From contig NC_066266.1 of assembly GCF_905404315.1 (NCBI RefSeq), positions 8,873,501 through 8,937,500 on the forward strand: DNA of 64,000 nucleotides, in the 5' to 3' direction. This document shows, piece after piece, positions 25,901 to 32,688 of the stretch. The DNA is from Leptidea sinapis (lineage: Eukaryota; Arthropoda; Insecta; Lepidoptera; Pieridae). Within the stretch, counting starts at the first letter, position 1, and every line of letters begins with the position of its first letter. The position numbers and the translations under genes are program-made. Below the pieces are notes generated by a model. That model saw only the letters and a list, made by a program, of their open reading frames with translations. It was not told the DNA's origin and made no database searches.

Positions 25901-28900
25901 CAAAGCAAGTAGATGAGAAGACGAATTTAAAATGTCCTTAGCTAAGAGTGGCGGTGGATAGGAAACAGTGGACGATATTGGAGGAGGCTTATGTCCTATG
26001 ACACACCGAACAAAGAGACATAATTGTAGACACAACATATAAACTTTGTTAAAGGAAAATTTGTTTACGAAGCTTTCGCGCAGTATCTATCCATTTTATT
26101 TGTAATTTATATTAAAAATAAGAAGGTCTGCCCTTATGCTATGCCGCTCAGGAGTCTTGCAAAACCCGAAGCTGCATCTCAACTTCTGTCGATCTTGAGA
26201 AGTCTGCACTTTTGTGTACTTCAGTTATTTTCACAGCTTTATGACGTACGGTATTTTGCTGTGGGGTCATGTTGCTGACATTGATACAGTATTTGTGCTG
26301 CAAAATAGACCTGTTCTATGTCAGTATATTTATTAAAATTTAATATACGTATTAAGGGATTGCTTGTCACTAATTCTAGTAGTCTTCTTAGTATTATTAG
26401 TATTGTAGAGCTTTATGAGTTAATGTATACACTTTTATAATAAAGCCATCCCAGCCACTGTTCAAGCATAATGTACCTATAAATAAATTAAAATGTTTTA
26501 TTAAAAAAGGGCTCTGTTTTAGATCCTACTACTCCACAGCTGAATATCTATGTAATCAGACAGCCCGGGACTAGATTATGATTATTTTATAACAATGACA
26601 GTACAATATTTTATATTTTAATAAGAAGAGCGCGAAAGTAAATGGTGGGAGAGTTTCTTTCATCCGCATCCTCGCTCCTTGAGCGCCATTTGTTTGCGAA
26701 TCGGTGGTAATTTTAATATTAATATTAAAAAGATAGAATATTTTATAATTTTACATTCTCTTTACAGCTAATGGTTGGTGTAATAACATTCCTGACGAGT
26801 ATTATTGTGGTGGCACTTATTAAAATTTTGGGCAAACGAAAAATAGCAATTACATCACTATTTGGATCCGCAATTTCGTGCATGGCTCTTAGTATTTACG
26901 CGAAGAGTCATCTGGGTGGTAAAGTATTCTCATACGATACTGAAACATTCCCCAAAGAGACCAGCTATGTTCCATTGATATTGTTTTACTCTTTGACGAC
27001 TTTCACCGGATTTGCTGTGCCATGGGCGTTGCTTGGTGAAGTTTTTCCTTTCAGGTGAGATAACATATTTAATAATTTATAAAAAAGTGATATTATATTT
27101 TAAATAGGAGTACATCACATAATTATGTTAATCAAAAACCTTATAAGACAAAAGGTCGACTTTGCAAGCTATTACTATGAAGTACGCGTCAACCAATTTT
27201 TGCGGGTATATAGGCGACCAATACTATTTATCATGAGAGAGTTTTGTAAAGAAAATTATAATATATTTTTGTAATAAATTAAAAATGCTTCGAATTCTGA
27301 GTTAAAATGTATGTCGATCTTGTGCGAGAAAAGTAACCTAGCTCAGCTCGATTCCTCAAGGCCATTGGCTCGGTCCCCAGCTTTAAGTAAACTAAGTCAA
27401 TTGTAGACATGATAGGTAATGTTACAATGAGCTTTGGTTTCCACAGTTCGATTTTTACACCACAAAAAGTAACGTTTGTCGCTTATCATCCCGCGATGCA
27501 CGTTCTGTGTCTGTATGCCGACTGAACGCGCATTAAGCGTCATTTTGTGAGTAGGCAATGGAAGTTATTATTACGGGGATTTTCCGATATGCACAGCGAG
27601 CACTGCACAGTGCTATCACTGTAGAAAATTCGTTCCGTTATGGACTGCCAGTATACTGCCGCAGTACCCTAGGGAGATATATGACGTCATAAACCGCCGC
27701 CATATTCTACTGGCGTTTTCGAGGTAAGATACTTGCAGTACCTTGATCACGTTATCAGTCAAAACCACTCGATTGTCTAAAATATTAATTAAATTTTGAC
27801 AGTACTCCAACAAAAGCTTTTTTAATGAACTAGAAAACTTTAATACTTACACTCATTTGAATGCTGTGTCAAAAAATGCGGATGACAGTTTACGGGATTG
27901 CGTTTCGTTTTAAATAGTACCTAACCAGTATAACTGGATATAAAGGAACGGCTTCACAGTATACTAAATTGACGTCACACTGTACAGTGGTCGCAGTGCA
28001 TATCGGAACATACCCTATTCAATAAGTTATTGTTGGTCTATTGTCTTTTAATGTCTTTGATATTAACTATTTTGCTATAAATAGAACCATGTCAAATTAA
28101 CGGCTGCATGGTGTCACTTTGCAAACGGTTCCCTTGATTGGTTATTTTTGAAGTGTGCCTGGACCTGACCTCACTATGACGTAATTAAGATTGTCATAAT
28201 CATAGTGAATCAGTGTGAAGTGTGAAGTGATTTGCTTTTATATGTAATAATAAAACATTTTTGATCACCAAGAAATAAATTTCTTGTGGCTTCTTCTCAG
28301 CTGAATTGCGATAGCGAAGCCATAGTAAAGATAGCATTGAATCCTGACGATTCAGTGCTTTTTATGGAAGATTATCTAGCGTACCTGTCACGTGATGGAT
28401 AGTAATCACCGTCGCCCACATTCTCCTGTAACACGAGAAGAGCATTGCCGGCCGTTTAGCACTGATTTCACCATTGACACTTCAAACTGAGTTTAATAAT
28501 ATCAGTTTTAATTTAACTAGTTCAAATTCCAGTCTTGATCTCGATTAAAAATAACGCGGTTTACCAATACACTTTTGAACGCGTTCACGTAAACTGAGTT
28601 TACATGTCATAAGCAATAGAATGTTTCGAATAGCTGTCTAACGTTTCTGTTACGATAACGACAGTAATTTAATCCCCAGAAGACTCAAGTTTGCGCGTTT
28701 ACCACTACTTTTTTATTTTATTTTTTACTTTATTTTATTTATTTATACTTTAATAAAACGGCGCAAGCCAATTACAATATTAAAGTAAGAATTTATTACA
28801 AAGTAAACATATTACACAGATAATAGTAAATAAACTACAAAAACCCCATCTGTCGTATCACCGCTCTTCGACAACACTTCCCTTAAAGCCTTGTCTAGTA

Positions 28901-30081
28901 TCGGAATACTGGGTCTCGAAATCTCGAGCGATTGCCAATTTTGTGGCCATCTGGAGGGCAAGGCCAAATTGCTTCGAAGAAGCTGGGCGTCATCAATAGA
29001 GCACGGCAATACTTCAAGCCGGCCCACATTCTAGCGCTCTACAAAGCGCAGGTCCGGCCACGCATGGAGTATTGCTGTCATCTCGTGTCTGGCGCACCTC
29101 AGTATCAGCTCGATCTTAAAGGCCGGCAACGCTCTTGTGATTCCTCTGGTGTTGCAAGAGAATGTGGGTGGCGGTGATCACTTAACACCAGGTAACCCGT
29201 ACGCTCGTTTGTCCTCCTATTCCAGAAAAAAAAGTGGTAGCTCTTGAACGCGATCAAATATGTTAAACATCCCAAATTTGTCGGTCAGCATTTAAATACG
29301 TTTAGGGTTTTAACTAAGTTTAGTTTGTGTTGGTAACATTCGAATTGAATTTATAAAGTCGCTAGCATGCGTAAACTTAGGTCATAGTTTTCGAATCGAG
29401 TTCTACTTGAATGGCGAAAACAGCCCTTTTTTATGGAAAAGGAGGACAACAAGCGTACGGGTCACCTGGTGTTAAGTGATCACCGCCGCCCACATTCTCT
29501 TACAACACCAGATGAATCACAGGAGCGTTGCCGGCCTTTAAGGAAGGTGTTTGAGCTATTTTTGAAGGTCCCCATGTCGTATCGTCCCGGAAACACTGCA
29601 CACCGCTCATTCCACAGCTTTGTAGTACGTGGAAGAAAGCTCCTTGAAAACCGCACTGTGAAGGACCGCCACACATCCAGGTGGTGGGGATGTTAACCTA
29701 ACTTGTGGCGTGTCGTGCGAAGGTGGAATTTGGCGGCAGGAATCAGGTGAAACAGCCCTTAAGTGGATGCGCTTTCAAATTTAAAGTATTTTTTTTATTT
29801 CCAGGAGTCGTGCAACTGCTCAGGGACTAGCGGCAGCCAGTAATTATGTATTTTCATTCATAGGCTCAAAAACATTCATTGATTTAGAAGGTCTAGTAAA
29901 ACTATGGGGTGCGTTTGCGGTATATGCTTGTTTTGGCTTCGCAGGCTCAATATATTTATACTTCTTCCTACCTGAGACAGAAGGAAAGTCCTTGCAGAAG
30001 ATCGAGTCGTACTACAGCGGAAAACTAAAATTCTTCGCAGACGATCCCTTTATCAATTTCTTTAAAAGGTTCAAAAGATAA
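10846..30081 (+). CDS. Tret1-like MFS sugar transporter (7 visible exons; 5' exon not found)
   Basis: Exons 10846-10981, 17429-17657, 20878-21034, 21613-21827, 25096-25267, 26768-27054 and 29805-30081 join in continuous phase to 490 codons and a TAA stop. Visible residue numbering starts at 10846. Family marks are the loop-2 motif DLFGRK (65-70), a PETP motif after TM6 (176-179), EVFPFR before TM11 and the C-terminal PETEGKS (455-461). Alternating hydrophobic stretches fit the 12-helix MFS fold. Known of the family: facilitated transport of trehalose or hexoses across the plasma membrane. The usual QLS-type sugar motif in TM7 is replaced by a segment reading SGLQPIRPN, so the substrate is open. 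The first visible residues (VIACMSPN) already resemble TM1, so at least one upstream exon ending in phase 0 is missing; I could not find it. Introns hold many retroelement tails, SINEs and TIR elements. It is convergent with serpin A. Confidence 0.9.
11008..11335 (-). mobile_element. Family J tail just downstream of transporter exon a
   Basis: It starts with the T-run and CATGGAAAACGAGG 26 nt after the donor and continues through CCTATGAGGAAGGTGTACGC and CCCATGTCGTATCATCCCGG to GGCGGCAGGAATTAGGTGAA. Confidence 0.75.
11930..12110 (+). mobile_element. tRNA-like SINE (S2), copy 1
   Basis: A tRNA-like head (GGATGGTTGCGTTAGAAGAG, GCGGGTTTGTATCCCAC) follows an ATGTATGGAGTCA leader and ends ...CGTCTATAAAT. 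Other copies: 19960-20165, 36190-36370 and 61330-61470. Confidence 0.5.
12178..12510 (+). repeat. Repeat X, uninterrupted copy
   Basis: CAGCCTAGCGAAACTCTCTA through GATTCACTCGATTG, AAAACGGAGACAGCCGAAAT and AAGCAACTGTTCGC. It serves as the empty-site reference for the nested insertions at 4872-5800. Confidence 0.6.
12713..12965 (+). mobile_element. SINE S1, copy 2
   Basis: Head TATAGCCGAGTGGTTAGCGA and GGTTTCGAATCCCG, body ATGGATGTTTAAATG, end TTTGGGGCAAGATAATTTG and GTGTCAATATTAT. Confidence 0.75.
13270..13490 (+). repeat. Repeat C, copy 1 (3' part)
   Basis: CTAGTGAAATTACTGGGCAA, ATGAGACTTAACATCTTATG, a degenerate hairpin around TTTCAAGAATCCTGAGCGGC and the end TGAACGTCCTGCTCGTCTCG. About nine copies occur in the window; class unresolved. 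Confidence 0.55.
13915..14120 (-). repeat. Repeat C, copy 2 (inverted)
   Basis: AAGGGACGAGACGAGCAGGA through TGCCGCTCAGGATTCTTG to TTAAGTCTCATTTTCCC. It lies inverted to 13270-13490 with about 425 bp between them. Confidence 0.55.
14258..14628 (+). mobile_element. Helitron-like element H1, second copy
   Basis: TA microsatellite, AATGAATTGCTGTTCGTTAG, CGAGAACGGCTGGACCGATT, and the end GTCTGTCGGGTCAACTAGT. Confidence 0.7.
14630..15460. other. AT-rich non-coding intron
   Basis: Part of the transporter intron; nothing recognised. Segment 15040-15120 (GGTCACTATAAGATGTTGCTAG) recurs near 38492. Confidence 0.3.
15463..15750 (-). mobile_element. SINE S1, copy 3
   Basis: Minus-strand head AGCCGAGTGGTTATCGATCC and GGGTTCGAATCCCGG, the body with ATGGATGTTTAAATG partly duplicated, and an (ATT)n tail. 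Confidence 0.75.
15760..17020. repeat. Intron with a dispersed repeat at 16555-16690
   Basis: No gene. The stretch CAAACTAGATACCACATGCG to TTGACTTGCCACATGTT matches 35690-35800 in the same orientation. The remainder is AT-rich. Confidence 0.4.
17030..17340 (+). mobile_element. Non-LTR retrotransposon 3' coding end
   Basis: The plus frame reads ASLRIYHGECSEELFGLIPA, FHHRILRAKYHPHPVDVWHS and FLPRTATLWNQLPVVVFPNR, the terminal part of Jockey/CR1-like polymerases. It is a different family member from J, and short in-frame losses show decay. Confidence 0.75.
17429..17657 (+). CDS. Transporter exon b (TM2 to TM4)
   Basis: The acceptor is TTTTTCAG and the donor is the GT at 17658, within AAGGTGA. 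The exon encodes residues 46-121 and part of 122. It contains the MFS loop-2 signature DLFGRK and the glycine-rich segment GLGTGV followed by YVGEI before loop 4. Phase is 1 in and 2 out. A retrotransposon 3' end (about 17030-17340) stops less than 100 nt before the acceptor. Confidence 0.9.
17740..18090 (+). mobile_element. Retroelement tail E, copy 1
   Basis: TTTATAATAAAGTCCCAGCC encodes FYNKVPATLRAL, then AAATGTTTTATTAAAAAATG and GCGCCGCTTCTTTTCTCTCA. Other copies: 26400-26715, 47405-47735 and 48960-49140 (inverted). Confidence 0.55.
18455..18658 (+). pseudogene. Retrotransposon RNase H-end relic
   Basis: The plus frame MVGNLTGHTSNNNHFGVMDS, PKSKGCLAEDET, LVNTRSLQEVCEH is the C-terminal Cys-containing end of R1/I-like elements. 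A better-kept copy lies at 40850-41095 on the minus strand. Confidence 0.55.
18661..18965 (-). pseudogene. RTE-like polymerase C-terminal relic, copy 1
   Basis: The minus strand reads KVLEWRPRTRRRSGGGLPTR, WIDDLVKI and RWMRAAQDRSSWKSLG, ending in a (TGA)n-type tail (ATCATCATCATC on plus). Related relics: 31250-31545, 34270-34760, 37485-37630, 45905-45975, 49915-50045 and 50100-50490. Confidence 0.65.
18970..19950. other. AT-rich non-coding intron
   Basis: Nothing recognised. Confidence 0.3.
19960..20165 (+). mobile_element. tRNA-like SINE S2, copy 2
   Basis: Leader AACTGTAAAGTAGATCCTGT, tRNA-like part with GGAAGAGCGCTCG and ACGGGTTCCAGTACCGC, then ATCGTTCATAAATTT. Confidence 0.5.
20352..20715 (+). 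mobile_element. Helitron-like element H2, copy 2
   Basis: TACTATTATAAATGTGAATG, TTACGCTTTTACGCCGCAGC, AGCTATAACTATACC and the end CCCATTAGCTAGTAT. It lies about 160 bp before exon c. Confidence 0.6.
20878..21034 (+). CDS. Transporter exon c (loop 4 to TM6)
   Basis: The acceptor is ACATTCCAG and the donor is the perfect GTGAGT. Joining it to exon b makes the codon AGT and the string EISEPSIRG, matching the family's loop-4 E(I)xxPxxRG pattern. It encodes two hydrophobic helices separated by the short segment SWRYAAL. Phase is 2 in and 0 out. Confidence 0.9.
21115..21345 (-). mobile_element. Family J tail, degraded copy
   Basis: GAAGAGAGGACAAACGAGCG through GATCACCGCCACCCACATTC, CGTATCGTCCCGGAAACACC and CATCCAGATGGTGGGG. 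It is minus-oriented with an internal deletion of the RTTKLWNELP part. Confidence 0.6.
21613..21827 (+). CDS. Transporter exon d (PETP motif and cytosolic loop)
   Basis: The acceptor is CTCTTGCAG and the donor GTAAGC. The exon opens with VPETPVWLL, the equivalent of the PESPRWL motif at the start of the large loop between TM6 and TM7. It then has a helical charged segment (LRGW, REEFDEL) and a cysteine-rich stretch with Cys at visible residues 224, 227, 236 and 243. Phase is 0 in and 2 out. Confidence 0.9.
21838..22425 (+). repeat. Two dispersed repeats (G and P)
   Basis: 21838-22010 (ACTATATACCACTGGACTGG to AACATCGATAGATGGTGGGA) recurs at 41290-41450. 22225-22425 (CTAGATAGACTGTGATAGCT to CCTGGCCTGTTTTTATGGGT) recurs at 35998-36090, 41220-41290 and 44630-44805, and around 56405-56800. 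Neither encodes a recognised protein. Confidence 0.45.
22477..22690 (-). repeat. Repeat C, copy 3
   Basis: AAGGGATGAGACGAGTTGGA, TAGTGCCGCTCAGGATTATT, then an internally changed hairpin and TTAAATCTCATTTGTCC. Confidence 0.5.
22700..22925 (+). mobile_element. SINE S1, copy 4
   Basis: Head TTAGCCGAATGGTTAGTGAC, CAGGATTCGAATCCCGG, body ATGGATGTTTGTTTGCGATT, and a GTGTCAATATTATTATTAT tail. Confidence 0.75.
23100..23465 (+). mobile_element. Helitron-like 3' portion
   Basis: CAACCCCCAAGGGGTCAAAT and a second CAACCCCTGAGTGGTTCAAA, ending GCGAAGCTGTGGGCGGAAGC followed by TAGTT. It has the CTAG-T 3' end and no TIR. Confidence 0.45.
23718..23930 (+). repeat. Repeat X, third copy
   Basis: CAGCCTATCGAAACTCTAAA, GAAAACGGAGATAGCCGAAA, AAGCAACTGTTCGCTTTC. 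It is uninterrupted. Confidence 0.55.
24054..24585 (+). repeat. Inverted repeat arm 1 flanking exons e and f
   Basis: It runs ATCGCAATTCAGCTGAGAAG through GACATGGTTCTATTTATAGC, GGGTATGTTCCGATATGCAC to TTTTCTAGTTCATTAAG. By eye it is roughly 90% identical, in reverse complement, to 27818-28312. Its second half is the end of a TIR element. Confidence 0.8.
25096..25267 (+). CDS. Transporter exon e (TM7 region)
   Basis: The acceptor is ATTTCCAG and the donor GTAAGG. The exon encodes residues 247-303, covering the end of the cytosolic loop and TM7 with SGLQPIRPN in place of the common QLS/GINxV motif. Phase is 2 in and 0 out. Together with exon f it lies between two inverted repeat arms (24054-24585 and 27818-28312). 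Confidence 0.88.
25555..25860 (+). repeat. Repeat C, copy 4
   Basis: AGGCTTCTTTGCACAGTATG, a duplicated CTGCCGTGAAGCAGAC, CTAGTGAAATTAATGGGCAA, and the end GAACGATCTGCTCATCTC. Confidence 0.55.
26400..26715 (+). mobile_element. Retroelement tail E, copy 2
   Basis: CTTTTATAATAAAGCCATCC, CCACAGCTGAATATCTATGT, GAGTTTCTTTCATCCGCATC. It ends about 50 nt before exon f. Confidence 0.5.
26768..27054 (+). CDS. Transporter exon f (TM8 to TM10)
   Basis: The acceptor is CTTTACAG and the donor GTGAGA. It encodes residues 304-398 and part of Arg399. It contains TM8, a basic loop ILGKRK (the second-half counterpart of the GRK loop), TM9, an extracellular loop, TM10 and EVFPFR. The last codon AGG is split across the intron, followed by SRA in exon g. 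Confidence 0.9.
27240..27410 (-). repeat. Dispersed repeat N, partial copy 3
   Basis: TTAAAAATGCTTCGAATTCT, CTCGATTCCTCAAGGCCATT and CTCGGTCCCCAGCTTTAA match 9460-9600. Confidence 0.5.
27576..28015. mobile_element. TIR element (type M2), complete copy
   Basis: The left end GGGATTTTCCGATATGCACA and the right end (inverse) GGGTATGTTCCGATATGCAC share about 37 bp, including a CACTGNACAGTG palindrome. It is about 440 bp with no transposase. Part copies: arm 1 (24397-24585) and 46690-46820. Confidence 0.65.
27818..28312 (-). repeat. Inverted repeat arm 2 flanking exons e and f
   Basis: Reverse-complement partner of 24054-24585. Homology runs past the M2 end (28015) for about 300 bp, so the arms are not explained by that element alone. 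Confidence 0.8.
28985..29230 (+). mobile_element. Family J copy with internal deletion
   Basis: The plus frame reads INRARQYFKPAHILALYKAQ, VRPRMEYCCHLVSGAPQYQL, then jumps directly to LKGRQRSCDSSG and the tail with an A-run. The intervening polymerase end (WNELP region) is missing. Confidence 0.7.
29428..29750 (-). mobile_element. Family J tail, inverted to the preceding copy
   Basis: TTTTATGGAAAAGGAGGACA, GATCACCGCCGCCCACATTC, CCATGTCGTATCGTCCCGG, ending GGCGGCAGGAATCAGGTGAA about 55 nt before exon g. Confidence 0.75.
29805..30081 (+). CDS. Transporter exon g (TM11, TM12, C-terminus)
   Basis: The acceptor is TATTTCCAG. The exon encodes SRATAQGLAAA, TM11 and TM12, the conserved PETEGKSL and a basic cytosolic tail ending in FKRFKR before TAA at 30079-30081. 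About 50 bp of spacer separates it from an upstream antisense retrotransposon tail (29428-29750). Confidence 0.92.
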
Positions 30082-30131
30082 CGAAGTCAATTTAGCAGTT
30101 TTATGATAGTGTAATTATACCAATAGTTGTT

Positions 30132-30137
30132 AATAAA
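30132..30137 (+). terminator. Polyadenylation signal of the transporter
   Basis: A canonical AATAAA lies 51 nt after the stop codon in an AT-rich stretch. It is the first such hexamer downstream of the coding sequence. Confidence 0.6.
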
Positions 30138-30199
30138 GATTTTTTATAAGTACTGCTTTTATTTCAATTGATAGTCTGACGAAATGAATCTGGTGGCTT

Positions 30200-30540
30200 T
30201 TAGGCACTGGGAAGGGTGCTCGTGTGGGATGCGACTTCCGTCGACACTCTGGCTCCTTCTCATGTCCAAGTTACGTCAGTTGTTGCTGGGGCTGCTGCTT
30301 CGACTGCCGGAGACAGTCGCTATAAATATGTCGGTCTCAATGAGTTACATATTTGTGCCGTTTGGTGTCGGGACACTTGGCCCGTGGGGCCCAGAGGCGC
30401 GGAGAATGTACAAAGTACTATCTTTCTGCCTCAATATCTGGAAACCTAAGCGCTTGCAGCTGTTTCGATCATCAGCCTAGTCATCCAACGTGGAAACGCT
30501 GCCAGTATTCTTAGTACGCTTCCCCATAATGGTAGTTTTA
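30200..30540 (+). pseudogene. Retroelement C-terminal relic (family D), copy 1
   Basis: Frames read VWDATSVDTLAPSHVQVTSV, PFGVGTLGPWGPEAR and, later, QRGNAASILSTLP, with frame changes between. This is the end of a polymerase-like polyprotein found widely in animal retroelements. Copies on the minus strand are at 33195-33305, 34096-34190 and 41846-42012. Confidence 0.6.
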
Positions 30541-30759
30541 ATTTTATGTAATCATAGCATTGTAAATATAGTCATTAGATTTAATTTGGTTGAATAAAGT
30601 TTTGTATTATATTAGCTTAACGTCTCCATAACACATCAAACTAATAATTGATAGTTAATTTTGAATGATAAATTTTAATGATTCTTCTCTCTCTAGTGTT
30701 GATTGGGGCAGATGTAATAAATATTTGGTATATTCATCAGTGGCTTTCTTTTTTGCCAT

Positions 30760-31205
30760 GAAGCAGTAGCGCTAAAGAATTATTGTATTTTTCGGTTTGC
30801 AGTGCGTAGTAGCTGGTGAAATTATGAGAGTTGACATCCTACGTCTTAAAGTGACGAGTGAATAATTGTGATGCCGCTCAGAATTTTGTGAATTAAGAAT
30901 CCTGTGACACCAGAGTCACGCTGGTCTTAAGCTATCCCTACGACAGAAACATAACGCAGCGGCTGTTGCTATAGAGGCGCGCTGGTTGGATGGCTAGCAT
31001 TACTGTGTTTCGGTCTGAAGGGCGCCAAAGCTAGTGTAATTACTGGGCAAATGAGAGTTAACACTTTGTCTCAAGGTGACGAGCGCAATTATAGTGCCGC
31101 ACAGAATTTTTGGGTTTTTTAAGAATCCTTAGCTGCACTGCATAGTAATGGGTTGGGCGTAAAAATTACCATCAACTGAACTTCCTGCTCGTCTCGTCAC
31201 TTATC
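30760..31205 (+). repeat. Repeat C, tandem partial copies
   Basis: Two consecutive pieces, one from TTTTGCCATGAAGCAGTAGC and one from GGTCTGAAGGGCGCCAAAGC to CTTCCTGCTCGTCTCG, lie in the convergent gap between the transporter and serpin A. Confidence 0.5.
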
Positions 31206-31249
31206 TTAACAAAGAAAAAAGAAAGAAATTAAGTTGGAGAGTGTCATGC

Positions 31250-31545
31250 TTAGAACATAGAAGTCCACTGTTGGACAAAGATCTCACGTCAATCGGTCCT
31301 GCGCTGCCCCCATCCAACTTATTCCGGCGATCTTGACCAGATCGTAGGTCTATCTTGTTGGTGTCTACCAACATTGTATCTTCCGGTACGTGGTCGCCAT
31401 CCGAGAACTTTACCCCAACGGTCATTTGACTGTCGAGCTAAATGGCCTGCCCACCGCCCCTTCAGTTTCGCAACAGACTGTGTCGGTGACTTTGATTTTC
31501 CTACGGATCTCCTCATTTCTGATTCGATCTACCACACGTCTCCAA
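31250..31545 (-). pseudogene. RTE-like polymerase relic, copy 2
   Basis: The minus frame reads SVAKLKGRWAGHLARQSNDR and KVLGWRPRTGRYNVGR. It is decayed. Confidence 0.6.
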
Positions 31546-32379
31546 TACATGTAGATGTAGATTATTAAAAAGGTTTTAATAAATTATACGAATCAGTTAT
31601 TACACAGTGTTTATTTATTATCTATGAACTATTTATCTATATCTATGAACTTATCGGCGATTTTTGTGTCCGGACTACTTTTATTCAGCAAGGCCCGGTA
31701 TCTACCAAAGCGAAGAGCAGAGGAAACGAGCCGCGAAGCAATCAGGTTATTCCGTTTGTATCCTTTCATATTCTGTTTTTAATCTCGTAAGACCGAGGGT
31801 AATTCGAGAGCGGGCTGTAAAAATGACCTGAGGTACCTACTCTGTGAAAGTATCAAAATTAAAGGAAATGGCGCGTAAGTTATTTTTTTTTCCACGCACC
31901 AAATGTAAAGTGATTGATTACATATAGCCATCTACCTACTTCAAAATTATAATTTTAATGATAAAATGTATATATTTTATAACAGATTACTGTGAATTAT
32001 CAATATTTTGATAATAATAAATGTTTGTCTTAATAAGGGACACATTTATTTATTTCAAAAATGTAAATAGATTTTCAGCGACATAGAACCTCTTTGTTGT
32101 TACAAAAGAAACTGTATTACGAGGTTAATTTAAAATGGTCTATTTACTCTCAATTAACTAGCAGAAAGTACTAACTTAACTTTGTAGGGATTATCCTATT
32201 ATGCACTAGTGTGTAGTATTATTATGCTCGTGTGTGTTATATTTCAGTTTATGGCCCTAAGTACGATGTAATAAGGCTCATTTTACGAGTTGAAAATTAA
32301 ATTATGCAATCTGAAAACATATACTAAGATAGTGTCTAAGATATACTAACATTTATGGTCCGGTCTGAAATAAAGAGAA

Positions 32380-32399
32380 TTTATTTTATTTATTTTATT
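32380..32399 (-). terminator. Overlapping polyadenylation signals at the serpin A stop codon
   Basis: On the minus strand, four overlapping AATAAA hexamers start within the stop codon and end about 18 nt after it. No other coding-strand signal is needed, so the 3' UTR may be very short. Confidence 0.45.
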
Positions 32400-32688
32400 A
32401 CGGCTGCAACAATGATGGGTCTTCAACCCGTGCCATAAACAACGGGATAGCAAACTGCGTGTCCCAAAGAATGGCTATAAATGGCCTGTTCGCTCTGAAC
32501 GTTGGTGATGGATCATCTAGTGATAAGGCAACAGCTGCAAACGCGGAAGCACTGGCTGCTGTCACGCCTTGTTCATCGATGGCCAAGTAGCCGGAGTGAA
32601 GCGCGTTGGATATCTGCGGGGGGTAGGTTCGATACAAACCGATGCCTGACAACTCTGATTGTACTTCGAATATGTTCTTCACTCCCAT
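32398..32688 (-). CDS. Serpin A terminal exon with reactive-centre loop
   Basis: The acceptor is CACATTTGCAG. It encodes MGVKNIF, then the hinge with Glu392 (P17), Gly394 (P15), Val395 (P14) and a run of small residues (P12-P7), and a predicted P1 Leu408 with P1' Ser409. The C-terminal barrel FRANRPFIAILWD and IPLFMARVEDP follow before TAA. P1 was counted from the hinge and could shift by a residue or two. Confidence 0.93.
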   Translation of the reverse strand: MGVKNIFEVQSELSGIGLYRTYPPQISNALHSGYLAIDEQGVTAASASAFAAVALSLDDPSPTFRANRPFIAILWDTQFAIPLFMARVEDPSLLQP

